A stretch of 64,000 bases of DNA, from assembly GCA_963575745.1 (NCBI GenBank), contig CAUYUJ010000867.1:31001-95000 (forward strand), read 5' to 3'. The translations under genes and the position numbers were made by a program. This DNA comes from Prorocentrum cordatum (taxonomy: Eukaryota > Sar > Dinophyceae > Prorocentrales > Prorocentraceae). The first letter of the stretch is position 1, and each line of letters begins with the position of its first letter. Below are positions 1 to 10,800 of this stretch, piece by piece. The notes under the pieces were generated by a model. The model was not told the DNA's origin and ran no database searches. It saw only the letters and a list, made by a program, of their open reading frames with translations.

Positions 1-470
1 AACTTACCCACTTAGCACGGGAAGGCCAGATATTCAGAGAGCTGTTCCACCACCATATCTTTCGTTCTGATGTCCGAGACAACTTTCGAGTTATTGGCCT
101 CCGCGGATCCTTCGACGGCGGAGTGTGTGCCCAAGGTGTGGGCGTTGGCTGGTTTCTGCAGATTGGATATATTCCTCGATTCCATGACCCTTACCCTGAC
201 CCTGAGCATAGAGATAAGAGAGCTCGTGTAGTCTCCCTCTTCCCCCAAGCCTCCTCTCCTTGTCCAATCATATGGGAAATAGTAGGGCGTTGTGCACAGG
301 CACTCCCCTCCCATAGCAGTATCACTGACGCTGAGCTTTCGGGTCTCGAGGGCCTCTTGCGGGCCGCAGTCCAGGTGGCCCAAGACCTCCAGCTGCAGAG
401 AGACTAGGTAGGCACTTAACGGGCGCTGGGGCGCTCGGTGCCTGGTCAGCCTCCCCAAAAAAAAAACAAA
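1..470 (+). mobile_element. LINE 3' end, 5' part outside the window
   Basis: The frame starting at base 3 is open to a TAG stop at 405-407. It encodes the last part of a retrotransposon RNase H-like region: LTHLAREG, then FDGGVCAQGVGVGW, then ITDAELSG. The same motif order occurs in the LINE copies ending at 15268 and near 47247. After the stop, AGGCAC at 410-415 pairs with GTGCCT at 438-443, a 3' hairpin, followed by an A-rich tail at 457-470. The tail joins directly to the right half of the conserved hairpin repeat. The reverse-strand ORF over the same bases is a shadow. Confidence 0.75.
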
Positions 471-497
471 GGTTGACGGTTTACCGCCGGCGCCCAG
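471..497 (+). repeat. Right half of conserved hairpin (LINE-split)
   Basis: GGTTGACGG followed by TTACCGCCGG and CGCCCAGT. This is the loop core and right arm of the repeat hairpin. The left arm is missing because the LINE copy lies immediately upstream. Confidence 0.8.
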
Positions 498-1271
498 TGC
501 ATTCAGAATGATCAGGCGCGTTCGCCTGTTGAATCCAGAGGTCTGAACTCGGTCTGCTAGCCGAGCTAGGGTCGCAAACCTATTCGTATTATTCGAGTCA
601 TTGTAGCAGACGCTCTGGGTTTTTCGTACTTAACTCGATCTGTAGGGCAGCCACAGAGCTGATAATCGCAGAAATCGATTGAGAATTATCAGGCGCGTTC
701 GTCTGTTGAATCAAAAGCTCTGAACTCGGCCTGCTCCCCGAGCTAGGTTCGCGAACCTATTGGTATTGTTCGAGTCATCTTGAGAAGTGCTCTCGGTTTT
801 CTGTACTTAAATCGTGCTGGGGGAGGGATACAGTGCTGCTGGTCTCAGGAATCGATTTCGAGATATCAGGCGCGTCCGTTCGTCGAACCGAGAGCTCGGA
901 ACTCGGTCTGCTGCTCGAACGAGATCCGCGAAACTGTTGTATTATTCGAGTCATCCTGAGAGGTACTCTCGGTTTTCTGCACTTAAATCAGGCTGTATGG
1001 GCGGCTGCAGAGCTGGTAATCACAGGAATCGATCCGCAGACATCAGACGCGTCCGCCTGTCGCATTCAGAGGTCTGAATTCGGTTTCATACTCAAGCTCG
1101 ATTGGAAAACTGTTCGTTTGTTTGGTTAGAGTCATCTTGAGAGGTCTATCATCGCTTGGGCTGAAAAACTAGTCGTTCTCTGAAATTCTTTTCCACATTA
1201 TATATTGTCAGGAAGCTCTACGAGTCCCCCGGCGGTAAGAAAGGTTGACGGTTTACCGCCGGCGCCCAGTT
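498..1271 (+). repeat. Family A repeat unit, left-truncated
   Basis: About four diverged monomers of about 180 bp, recognised by the recurring phrases AACTCGGTCTGCT, TTCGAGTCATCTTGA, CGGTTTTCTG and CAGGCGCGTTCG. The unit ends with GGAAGCTCTACGAG at 1211-1224, then an intact hairpin: CCGGCGGTAA at 1229-1238 and TTACCGCCGG at 1253-1262, closed by CCCAGTT. No left terminal repeat is present. Short ORFs across it change frame between copies and are not considered genes. Confidence 0.75.
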
Positions 1272-1384
1272 TTCCGGCGTGTGTTGTCTTTGCTCTCCGG
1301 GTTTTGCACGGGACGCTAACAATGTGGGCTCGCCAGGACGGCTTTTATCTCGGGAGCTCTTGGGCAAGATAAGCTACAAGGAAT
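1272..1384 (+). repeat. Family C-like tail fragment
   Basis: Contains TTTGCTCTCCGGGTTTTG and a GGACGCTA phrase like the right ends of the family C pieces near 8640, 15740 and 18500. The rest of family C is absent. It fills the gap between two family A units. Confidence 0.45.
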
Positions 1385-2429
1385 AACTCGTAGAGCTTCC
1401 CTTAGCAAGTTATGGATGGAAGCTAAGAGTAATTCCGGCGCGCTGGAGAGCTAGTTGGCAAGAAAATCTCGACGGAACTTTTGGTGACTTTTGGTTGGTT
1501 GAAAATTTTGTTCTCGAAATTCAACAATTCGTTAGAGCTCTAGTATTTTTTCCCGTGATATTTGATCTTATTCCCGCTCGCCATCTGGATTTCAGCTCGA
1601 TCAGGTGAATATTACTATCGAAAAGCATTCTGGCGGGATCGGCCGTTTTGAGTCATCTTGATATGTGCTGACGGTTTTCTGAACATAATTCGAGCTCCAG
1701 GGCAGCGACCGAGCTGGTAAGCACAGCTAATGCATGCAGAATGATGAGGCACGTTCGCCTGTTGAACCCAGAGGTCTGAGGTCTGCTAGCCGAGCTAGGT
1801 TCGCAAACCTGTTCGTATTATTCTAGTCATCTTGACAGAAACTCTCGGTTTTCTGCACTTAACTCGAGCTGTAGGACAGCTACAGAGCTGATATTTACAG
1901 GCACCAATTCAGAATCATCAGTTACGTTTGTCTGTCGAATCCAGAGCTCTGAACTCGGTCTGCTGCCCGATCTAGAATCGCGAAACTATTCGTATCGTTC
2001 GAGTCGCTCGCGAGATGTTGCCGGTTATCTGGACTTAACTCTGGCTGTAGGGGGGCTGCATGGCTGGTAATCACTGGAATCGATTTCAAGACATCAGGCG
2101 CGTCCGCCTGTCGAATACAGAGCTCTGAACTCTGTCTGCTGCCCGAACTAGGTCCGCGAAACTATTCCTATTGTTCGAGTCATCCTGAGAGGTGCTGTCG
2201 GTTTTCTGCACTTAACTCGAGCTGTAGGGGGGCTGCAGGGCTGGTAATGACAGGAGTCGATTGCAGACATCAGACGCGTCCGTCTGTCGCATTCAGAGGT
2301 CAAAAACTATTCACTATAAGTCAGATTGTTGGTAAGTGCTGTCTGTTTTCTCAAGTTAAGTCGATTTAGGAAGCTCTACGAGTCTCCCGGCGGTAATCAA
2401 GGTTGACGGTTCACCGCCGGCGCCCAGTT
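1385..2429 (+). repeat. Family A repeat unit, complete
   Basis: Starts with CTCGTAGAGCTTCC at 1387-1400 and ends with its exact inverse, GGAAGCTCTACGAG, followed by the hairpin. Left arm CCGGCGGTAA is at 2387-2396 and right arm TCACCGCCGG at 2411-2420, so one pair is unmatched, an intermediate between the TAA/TTA and TGA/TCA versions. Between the ends are a non-monomeric leader (GAGCTAGTTGGCAAG, TTTTGGTTGG) and about four to five monomers of about 180 bp. Confidence 0.8.
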
Positions 2430-2513
2430 CGGGCGGAGGTGGAGCTAGTTCGCCGACCGACCTTAAGAGGCAATTTGACGACTTGGGGCTGGTTATCCTA
2501 TCTTTATGCACAG
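2430..2513 (+). repeat. Family B left-part fragment
   Basis: Has GGTGGAGCTAGTTCGCCGAC and a short following stretch typical of the left third of family B, with no family B right end. It separates two complete A units. Confidence 0.4.
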
Positions 2514-3729
2514 AAACTCGTAGAGCTTCCCTTAGCAAGTTATTGCTGAGGCTAAGAGTAATTCCGGGGCGCTGCAGAGCTAGTTGGCAAGCAAAATCTC
2601 GACAGACCTTTTGGTGACTTTTGGTCGGTTGAATTTTTCTCGAAATTCAACAATTCGTTAGAACTCTAGTATTTTGCCCATGATATTCGATCTTATTCCC
2701 GCTCGCCATCTTGATCTCAGCTCGATCGGGTACCTTGTACTGCGAAAAAGCAGGCAGGCGGGATCGGCCGTTTCGAGTCATCTTGATACGCGCTGTCGGT
2801 TTTCTGAACATAACTCGAGCTTCAGGACAGCTACAGAGCTGCTGCGCACAGCTAATCGATGCAGAAGGATCAGGCGCGTTCGCCTGTTGAACCCAGAGGC
2901 CTGAACTCGGTCTGCTAGCCGAGCTAGGTCAAAAACCTATTCGTATTATCCGAGTCATCTTGATAGACGCTCTCGGTATTTTGTGCTCAACCGAGCTGTA
3001 GGGCAGCTACAGAGCTGATAGTCACAGAAATCGATTGGGAATCATCATGCGCGTTCGTTTTTTGAATTGAGAGCCTTGCACTCGGCCTGCTGCCCGAACT
3101 AGAATCGCGAAACTATTCGTATTCTTCGAATTATCTGAAGAGGTACTGTCGCTTTCTAAATCGAACTCGGGCTGTAGGGGGCTACAGTACTGGTGGGGAC
3201 AGCGATCGATTTGGAGACATCAGGCGCGTCGGCCTGTGGAAGCCAGAGCTCGGAACTCGGCCTGCTGCCTGAACTCGGTCCGCGAACCTGTTCGTATTGT
3301 TCGAGTCATCCTGAAAGATGCTGTCGGTTTTCTGCGCTTAACTCGGGCTGTGGGGGAGCTGCAGGGCTGGAAGTCACAGGAATCGATTCGGAGACATCAG
3401 ACGCGTCCGCCTGTCGCATTCAGAGGCCTGAACTCGGTCTGATACTCGAGCTGGGTTTAGGAAACTATTCGTTTTGTTTGAGTTATCTTCAGAGATGCTG
3501 TTGATTAGCGCACGTAACTCGGGCTGTAGCAGAGCTACAGAGCTCCTACAGAAGACAATCCAGAAGCATCAGGGGGCGTTCGGCTGTTGCATCGAGAGGT
3601 CTGAAATCGCTTGGGCTGAAAAACTCTTCGTTCTCTGCAATTTATTTTCTACAATATATATATAGTCAGGAAGCTCTACGAGTCCCCCGGCGGTAAGAAA
3701 GGTTGACGGTCTACCGCCCGCGCCCAGTT
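2514..3729 (+). repeat. Family A repeat unit, complete
   Basis: Left end CTCGTAGAGCTTCC at 2517-2530. Right end GGAAGCTCTACGAG near 3669, then the hairpin: CCGGCGGTAA at 3687-3696 and a slightly altered right arm, CTACCGCCCG. It holds the leader and about five monomers, including one with a clean AGGTT...AACCT-type arm near the tRNA T-arm-like phrase. Open frames inside (for example 3193-3504) are repeat-derived. Confidence 0.8.
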
Positions 3730-4202
3730 TGAAAGTTTGTCTTACAAGCAGGTATTTTTCCCACCTGTAGCGGGTTATGCCGCGTCTGCTAGTTCAATTT
3801 ACAGGTCTGTAGGTGTAATATTATTATCAAATGAGGGAACTGTCGGTCAAAACTATTTGTAATATACGATAATTTTGATGAGTGTTGTCGGTTTCGCTTA
3901 ACTGAAGATTTAGAAGAGCTACAGAGCTGGCGCGCATATAAACCGACCCAGTATCATCCGGCGCGATCTTTATCGCATCGAGAGGGCAGCTGTGCACGAA
4001 ACGAAGATGCAATTTTTATTTTTTAAAAGCATATTTTCCGATATTCCTACATCCCAAGCGACTCCAGACCTCTCGACGCAACAGCTGAACGCCCCTATGC
4101 TTATGGATTGCCTTCTTTACGAGCTCTGTAGCTCTGCTACAGCCCGAGTCACGTACTTAAATCGACAGCACCTCTCAAGACGACTCTAACAAAACAAATA
4201 GT
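3730..4202. repeat. Mixed B fragment and inverted A monomers
   Basis: 3730-3835 matches the inner part of family B (CACCTGTAGCGGGTTATGCC, then TATTATCAAA). From about 4030 the phrases run in reverse orientation (CTCTGTAGCTCTGCTACAGC, AAATCGACAGCACCTCTCAAG), so part of a family A unit is inverted here. No gene is seen. Confidence 0.5.
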
Positions 4203-5315
4203 AACTCGTAGAGCTTCCCTTAGCAAGCTATAACTCGTAGATCTTCCCTTGGCAAGTTCTTGCTGGAAGCGTAAGAGCAATTCCAGGGCGCTGGAGAGCT
4301 AGTTGGCAAGAAAAATCTCGACAGACCTTTTGGTGACTTTTGGTCGGTTGAAAATTTTGTTCTGGAAATTTGAACATTCGTTTGAGCTCTAGTTTTCCTT
4401 CCCATAATATTCGATCTCATGCCTGCTCGCCATCTTGATCTCCTTTTACTGCCAAAAGGCAGGCAGGCGGGATCGGCCGTCTCAAGTCATCTTGATACAC
4501 AATGACGGTTTTCTGAACATAACTCGAGCTTCAGGACAGTTACAGAGCTGGTAAGCAGCTAATCGATTCAGAATGATCAGGCGCGTTCGCCTGTTAAATC
4601 CAGAGGTCTGAACTCGGTCTGCTAGCCGAGCTAGGTTCGCAAACCTATTCGTATTATTCGAGCCATCTTAGCAGATGCTCTTGGTTTTCTATACTTAACC
4701 CGAGCTCAAGGGCGGCTACAGAGCTGATAGTCACAAGAATCGATTGGGAATCAGACGCGTTCGTCTGTTGAATCGAGAGCTCTGAACTCGGCCTGCTGCC
4801 AGAGCTAGGTTCGCGAAACTATTCGTATTGTTCGAGTCATCTTCAGAAGTGCTCTCGGTTTTCTGCACTTAACTCGTGCTGGGGAGGGCTACAGTGCTGC
4901 TGGTCACAGAAATCGATTTGGAGACATCAGCGTCCGTCTGTTGAACACAGAGCTTGGAACTCGGTCTGCTGCTCGATCCAGGTCCGCGAAACTATTGTAT
5001 TATTTGAGTGATCCTGAGAGGTGCTGTCCGTTTTCTGCACTTAACTTGGGCTGTAGGGGGGCTGCAGGGCTGGTAATCACAGAAGTCGATCCGTAGACGT
5101 CAGACGCGTCCGCCTGTCGCATTCAGAGGCCTGTACTGGGTTTGATACTCGAGCTGGGTTGCCAAACTGTTGTTAGAGTCATCTTGAGAGGTGTGAAATC
5201 GCTTGGGCTGAAAAACTATTATTCTCTGGATTTTTCTCAACATTATATGCTGTCAAGAAGCTCTACGAGTCCCCGGAGGAGAGAAAGGTTGACGGTTTAC
5301 CGCCGGCGCCCAGTT
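4203..5315 (+). repeat. Family A repeat unit with doubled left end
   Basis: The left end CTCGTAGAGCTTCC (4205-4218) is repeated about 30 bases later as CTCGTAGATCTTCC, a short tandem copy of the terminus. The right end reads GAAGCTCTACGAG. The hairpin left arm is damaged (CCGGAGGAGAG) while the right arm TTACCGCCGG is intact, so this copy would not fold fully. Confidence 0.75.
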
Positions 5316-7083
5316 GCTGGAAGCTAAGAGTAATTCCGGGGCGCTGGAGAGCTAGTTGGCAAGAAAAATCTCGACGGACCTTTTGGTGACTTTTGGTGGG
5401 TTGAAAATTTTGTTCTCGAAATTTAACAATTCGTTTGAGCTCTAGTATTTTTTCTCATGATATTCGATCTTATTCCCGCTCGCCATCTTGATGTAAGCTC
5501 GATCGGGTACCTTTTAGGCAGGCGGGATCGGCCGTTTCGGGTGATCTTGTCACGCGGTGTCGGTTTTCTCAAGATAACTCGAGCTTCAGAACAGCTAAGG
5601 AGCTGGTAAGCACAGCTAATCGATTCAGAATGATCAGGCGCGTTCGCCTCTTGAAGCCAGAGGTCTGAATTCGGTCTGCTAGCCGAGCTAGGTGCGCAAA
5701 CCTATTCGTATTATTCGAGTCATCTTGACAGGCGCTCTCGGTTTTCTGTACTCAACTCGAGCTACAGGACAGCTAAAGAGCTGATACGTACAGAATCTGA
5801 TTCAGAATCATCAGTGGCCGTTGTCTGTTGGACCCAGAGCTCTGAACTCGGTCTGCGGCCCGATCTAGAATTGCGAAACTATTTGTATTGTTCGAGTCGC
5901 TTGCGAGATGCTGTCGGTTCTCTGGACTTAACTCGGGCTGTAGGGGGGCTGCATGGCTGGTAATCACTGGAATCGATTGGAGACAGGCGTGTTCGTCTGC
6001 GGAATCCAGAGCTCCGAACTCGGTATTCAGAGACATCAGACGCGTCCGTCTGTCGCATGCAGAGGTCTGAACTCGGTCTGATACTCGGACTAGGTTTGCC
6101 AAACTATTCGTATTGTTCGAGTCATCCTTAGAGGTGCTGTCGATTTACGCACGTAACTCGGGCTGTAGGAGAGCTACAGAGCTCGTACAGAAGACAATCT
6201 AGAAGCATCGGGGCGTTCGGCTGTTGCACAGCCCTGCAGTCTTCCTACAGCCCGAGTTAAGTACAGAAAACCGACAGCACGTCTCAGGATGACTCGAACA
6301 ATGCAATAGTCTAGCAAACCAAGTTCGGGCAGCAGACCGAGTTCCGAGCTCTCGATTCGACAGACGGACGCGTCTGATGTCTAAAGATCGATGTCTGTGA
6401 CCAGCAGCACTGTAGCCCCCCTCAGCCCGAGTTGAGTGCAGAAAACCGACAGCATGTCTCAATATGACTCTAACAATACGAATAGTTCCGCGATTCTAGA
6501 TCGGGCAGCAGACCCAGTTCAGAGCTCAGACAAATGCGACTGATGATTCTGAATCGGTTTCTGTAAGTATCAGCTCTGTAGCTGTCCTATAGCTCGAGTT
6601 AAGTACAGAAAACCCAGAGCGTCTATCAAGATGGTTCGAATAATACGAATAGGTTTGCGGACCTAGCTCGGGAAGCAGACTGAGTTCAGACCTCTGGATT
6701 CAACGGGCGAACGCGCCTGATCATTCTGAATCGATTAGCTATGCTTACCAGCTCTGTAGCTGTCCTGAAGCTCGAATTATGTTCAAAAGCCGTCATCGCG
6801 TATCAAGATGACTTGAAACGGCCAATCCCGCCTGCCTGCTGTTTGGCAGTAAAAGGTATTCGATCGAGATGAGAACAAGATGACGAGCGGGAATAAGATC
6901 GAACATCATGGGAAAAAATACTAGAGCTCCAACGACTTGTTGAATTTCGAGAAAAAATTTCAACCGACCAGAAGTCACCAAAAGCTCTGTCGAGATTTTT
7001 CTTGCCAACTAGCTCTCCGGCGCTCCGGAATTACTCTTAAGCTTCCAGCAATAACTTGCTAAGGGGAGCTCTACGAGTTATTC
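5316..7083. repeat. Head-to-head inverted pair of family A units
   Basis: 5316 to about 6228 is a plus-oriented family A unit lacking its CTCGTAGAGC end. From about 6229 to 7080 the same material returns in reverse, ending GAGCTCTACGAGTTATT near 7065-7080. GCTGGAAGC..GAGTAATTCCGG at the left edge pairs with CCGGAATTACTC..GCTTCCAGC at 7017-7050. The arms are therefore about 0.8 kb with almost no spacer, giving a large fold-back. No coding content is credible. Confidence 0.7.
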
Positions 7084-7370
7084 CCGGGGAGCTCTCTAGG
7101 AGCTAGAGGTTTTAGATTAGAAGCCGGACGGTGGTGGTGCCCGCCAGAAGCCCATCTCCGCCGCTCCACGATCCTCGCAGCAACTTGCCCGTCCCGGCAG
7201 GGTGTCCGGGAGTGCTTCCGGCAAGCGTCCACGCGTGCCCGCACGCGTGCAGGCACGCATGGAAGCGTTCAGAAGCGCTGCAGGGGAGCCCCCCGGAGCT
7301 CTTGAAACGCTTCCCGAGAGCGTTTGAGGGCTCGCCGAGAGCTCGCCGATTCCCTGAGCTACCAGCTGGA
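7084..7370 (+). repeat. Family C GC-rich palindromic element
   Basis: GC-rich piece with GGTGGTGCCCGCCAG near its left side and a near-perfect palindrome at about 7209-7242: arms CCACGCGTGCCCGCACG and CGTGCAGGCACGCATGG. It also has a short AGCGCT-containing stretch. ORFs in both strands are by-products of the GC-rich sequence. Confidence 0.6.
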
Positions 7371-8377
7371 AGCTTAAGGGTAATTCGGACGCGCTGGAGA
7401 GCTAGTTGGCAAGAAAAATCTCGATGGATCTTTTGCTGACTTTTGGTTGGTTGAAAATTTTGTTCTTAAAATTTGAACATTCGTTTGAGCTCTAGTATTT
7501 TTTCCCGTGATATTCGATCTTATTCCCGCTCGCCATCTTGATCTCAGCTCGATCGGGTGAATATTACTATCGAAAAGCACTGTGGCGGGATCAGCCGTTT
7601 CGAGTCATCTTGATACGCGCTGACGGTTTTCTGAACATAACTCGAGCTTTAGGACAGCTACAGAGCTAGCAAGCACAGCTAATCGATGTAGAATGATTAG
7701 GCGCGTTCGCCTGTTGAATCCAGAGGTCTGAACTCGGTCTGTGAGCCGAGCTATGTCAGCATACCTATTCGTATTATTCGAGTCATCTTGACAGGAACTC
7801 TCGGTTTTCTGTACTTAACTCGAGCTGTAGGACAGCTACAAAGCTGATATTTACAGAAACGGATTCAGAATCATCAGTTGCGTTTGTCTGTCGAATCCAG
7901 AGCTCTGAACTCGGTCTGCTGCCCGATCTAGAATCGCGAAACTATTCGTATTGTTCGAGTCATCTTGAGAAGTGCTCTCGGTTTCTGCACTCAACTCGCG
8001 CTGAGAGGGGCTACAGTGCTTGTTGTCACAAGAATCGATTTGAACAGATCAGGCGCGTCCGCCTGTCGAATCCAGAGCTCGGAACTCGGTCTGCTGCCCA
8101 ATCAGGTCTGCGAAACTAATGTATTTTCGAGTCATCCTGAAAGGTGCTGTCGGTTTAACTCGGGCTGTAGGAGGGCTGCATGCAGAGCTGGTAATGACAG
8201 GAGTCGATTCGCAGACATGAAACGCGTCCGCCTGTCGCATGCAGAGGTCAAAAAAAATTCACTATGAGTCGGAATGTTGGTAGGTGCTGTCGGTTTTCTC
8301 AACTTAAGTCAAGCTAGGAAGCTCTACGAGTCTCCCGGCGGTAACCAAGGTTGACGGTTTACCGCCGGCGCCCAGTT
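7371..8377 (+). repeat. Family A unit, left end missing
   Basis: Begins at GCTGGAAGCTTAAGGGTAA without the CTCGTAGAGC end and runs through leader and about four monomers to GGAAGCTCTACGAG. The intact hairpin follows: CCGGCGGTAA at 8335-8344 and TTACCGCCGG at 8359-8368. Its loop reads CCAAGGTTGACGG. Confidence 0.75.
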
Positions 8378-8666
8378 TGAGGGTTTCAAATTAGAAGCTG
8401 GGCGGTGGTGGTGCCCGCCAGGAGCTCCTCCACGGCGCGCCAGAATCCTCGCAGGGGTTCGTTCGGCCCGGCAACGTGTCGGGGTGGGTCCGGGGGGGCT
8501 TCAGCCAACCTTCCACGCGTGCCTGCACGCGTGCAGGCACGCATGGAAGCGTTCTTGGCAGCGTACCAGCAGCGCTGCCGGGGAGCTTCCCAGAGCTCCC
8601 CAGGGAAGATTTCCTGTCCCCGAGGGTCTCTTCGCTCTCCAGGTTATATTTTAGACGCTATCAAAT
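8378..8666 (+). repeat. Family C GC-rich palindromic element
   Basis: Starts just after CCCAGTT with GAGGGTTTCAAATTAGAAG. It carries the long palindrome at about 8512-8545 (arms CCACGCGTGCCTGCACG and CGTGCAGGCACGCATGG) and ends with TTTTAGACGCTATCAAA against the next family A left end. The open frames over it are not supported as genes. Confidence 0.6.
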
Positions 8667-9652
8667 GACTCGTAGAGCTTCCCTAAGCTAGTTGCTGGAA
8701 GCTTAAGAGGGATTCCGGCGCGTGTAGTTGGCAAGAAACATCTCGACGGAACTTTCGGTGACTTTTGCTCGGTTGAAAATTTTGTTCTCGAAATCCAACA
8801 AGTCGTTTGAGCTCTAGTATTTTTTCCGTGATGTTCGATCTTATTCCCGCTCGTCATCTTGATCTCAGCTCGATTGGGTTATTACTATCGAAAAGCACTG
8901 TGGCGGGATCGGCCGTTTCAAGTCATCTTGATACGCGCTGGCGGTTTTCTGAACATAACTCGAACAGCTACAGAGCTTTAGGACAGCACAGCTTATCGAT
9001 GTAGAATGATTAGGCGAGTTCGCCTGTGGACTCCAGAGGTCTGAACTCGGTCTGTTAGCCGAGATGTCCGCAAACCTATTCGTATTATTCGAGTCATCTT
9101 GACAGAAACTTTCGGTTTTCTGTACTTGACTCGAGCTGTAGGATAGCTACAGAGCTGATGTTTACAGAAACCAATTCAGAATCATCAGTTGCGTTTGTCT
9201 GTCGAATCCAGAGCCCTGAACTCGGTCTGCTGCCCGATCTAGAATCGCGAAACTATTCGTATTGGTCGAGTCATCTTGAGAAGTGCTCTCCGTTTTCTTC
9301 ACTCAACTCGCGCTGAGGGGGGCTACAGTGCAGGTGGTCACAGGAATCGATTTGAAGACATCAGGCGTCCGCCTGTCGAATCCAGAGCTCGGAACTCGGT
9401 CTGCTGCCCGAATTAGGTCTGCGAAACTACTGTATTGTTTGAATCATCCTGAGAGGTGCTGTCGGCTTTCTGCACTTAACTCGGGCTGTAGGGGGGCTGC
9501 AGGGCTGGTAATCACATCGATTCAGAGACATCAGACGCGTCCGCCTGTCGCATTCAGAGGTAAAAAAATATTCACTATGAGTCGGAATGTTTGTAGGTGC
9601 TGTCGGTTTTCTCAACTTAAGTCGAGCTAGGAAGCTCTACGAGTCTCCCGGC
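8667..9652 (+). repeat. Family A unit interrupted by LINE at its hairpin
   Basis: Left end CTCGTAGAGCTTCC at 8669-8682, leader and about four monomers. The right end GGAAGCTCTACGAG is at 9630-9643, then CTCCCGGC. At 9653 the repeat stops and the LINE begins. The missing loop and right arm reappear after the LINE tail at 15528-15560. Confidence 0.75.
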
Positions 9653-9885
9653 TCAAGAACGTCTCGGCTCAAGAACGTCTCTGCCTGGGTAACCTCCAGA
9701 CGTTCTAGCGAGCCCTTGCCTCGGGGTGTGAGCCTGGCCTGCCTGGGTTCCCTCGAGGTTTTTGTCTGCTTACTCTACAACTCTTGTATTGTACGCTGAA
9801 TTCTTCTTCGTGGTATTGAGTTACTTTCTAGTGTGCTGCACTGCTGTCTATTGTCTGTCTGCATTCATTATCTCTTATTGAACGA
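9653..9885 (+). promoter_or_regulatory. LINE 5' UTR with SL-like tandem motif
   Basis: The first bases hold CGGCTCAAGAACGTCT twice in tandem. GGCTCAAG equals the last eight bases of the dinoflagellate spliced leader as I remember it. GAACGTCT at 9673-9680 pairs exactly with AGACGTTC at 9698-9705, making a hairpin at the element's 5' end. The rest to the first ORF shows no strong signal. A promoter role is inferred only from position. Confidence 0.4.
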
Positions 9886-10800
9886 GTGGAAGTTCCTTGT
9901 GTGTGGATCGTTGTTGACATCACGTCGTACGACAGTCCTGAGGCTCAGCTGGCATTGAGGAGAGAGATAGGACTCGAGCATTGGGGTGAAAGCACTGAGG
10001 AGTGGTTCCGGCGTCAAAGGAATTTGGACATACCCACAGAAGACTACCAGGACGAGAGAGTCAACTTTGATTACCTTGAGGAATACCAGCCGTGGGATCA
10101 GAAAGATCTGCAGGCACTGGAGGCAGCATCAAACAAACGTCAACGTGAGGACGATAGGAGCTGGTTAGATAAATACGGATTGAACGGTAATATTCTTGAG
10201 AATATGACTCATGTTGCAGCAGCGGCGGATGCCGCGATGACTGGGGATGGTGAGATTCGATCCAAACGTGCACGTGGCCCAGAGATTGAGGAGGAGAGGA
10301 AAGGGATGTTAGAGAAGGAGAAGGATCCATTCAAACAGATGATGATGAAGCATGTTTGGAAAACGGAGGATGCCCATGAGGATCTCATCCATGTTGTTCA
10401 ATCGACGAAGACTGACATCAAAAGAGTTGATGACACACTCAAGTTGCATACGGAGCGAATGGACAAATCAGATGCACGGACAGATATTTTGGAGAAACAG
10501 GTTAAGCAAATTTTGGCTGGATCTCCTGCAGCTTCGGTTTCGACTAGTGTGGGCCCTGGTGGCTCCTCTGGTGGAGGTGGAGGTTCGATCCCTCACGTGC
10601 AACAAGGGCGATCGAGCCAGTTCACACCAACTTATCTCGAACTGAAAGGGTGGGTTACGGATTGGTCGAATCAAGTAAATCGGGGAAATCAAATGATACC
10701 CTGGGCGGATGCGGCACAGCTAATATCGAATATGATTGGAACACTTCAGGGGGAGGAAAGGAATGCTTACGACAAAGATAAAACTGAACGATTAAACTGA
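9886..10800 (+). CDS. LINE ORF1-like protein (coiled-coil)
   Basis: 304 codons, first codon GTG; the true start is uncertain. The sequence has an acidic N-terminal third, a basic patch around SKRARGPE, a stretch rich in K/E/D and spaced hydrophobics at about residues 140-205 that looks coiled-coil, a Gly/Ser linker (GGSSGGGGGS), and a block QFTPTYLELKGW that I associate with ORF1 of dinoflagellate LINEs. ORF1 proteins of LINEs usually bind RNA; no RRM or CCHC knuckle is visible here. It ends at TGA 10798-10800, but the same frame reopens at once, so the stop may be a CGA to TGA mutation. Confidence 0.65.
   Translation: MEVPCVWIVVDITSYDSPEAQLALRREIGLEHWGESTEEWFRRQRNLDIPTEDYQDERVNFDYLEEYQPWDQKDLQALEAASNKRQREDDRSWLDKYGLNGNILENMTHVAAAADAAMTGDGEIRSKRARGPEIEEERKGMLEKEKDPFKQMMMKHVWKTEDAHEDLIHVVQSTKTDIKRVDDTLKLHTERMDKSDARTDILEKQVKQILAGSPAASVSTSVGPGGSSGGGGGSIPHVQQGRSSQFTPTYLELKGWVTDWSNQVNRGNQMIPWADAAQLISNMIGTLQGEERNAYDKDKTERLN

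Noticed and set aside
1229-1270. Hairpin as a bacterial-type terminator or attC site
   Set aside because: The context is eukaryotic, there is no T run after the stem, and copies lie within transposon-like units. No integrase is present.
498-9640. Many 60-130 codon ORFs in family A units
   Set aside because: Frames differ between copies of the same monomer, stops are not conserved, and reverse frames are equally open.
498-9650. CRISPR-like array
   Set aside because: Repeats of about 180 bp are themselves diverged and there are no short identical repeats with unique spacers.
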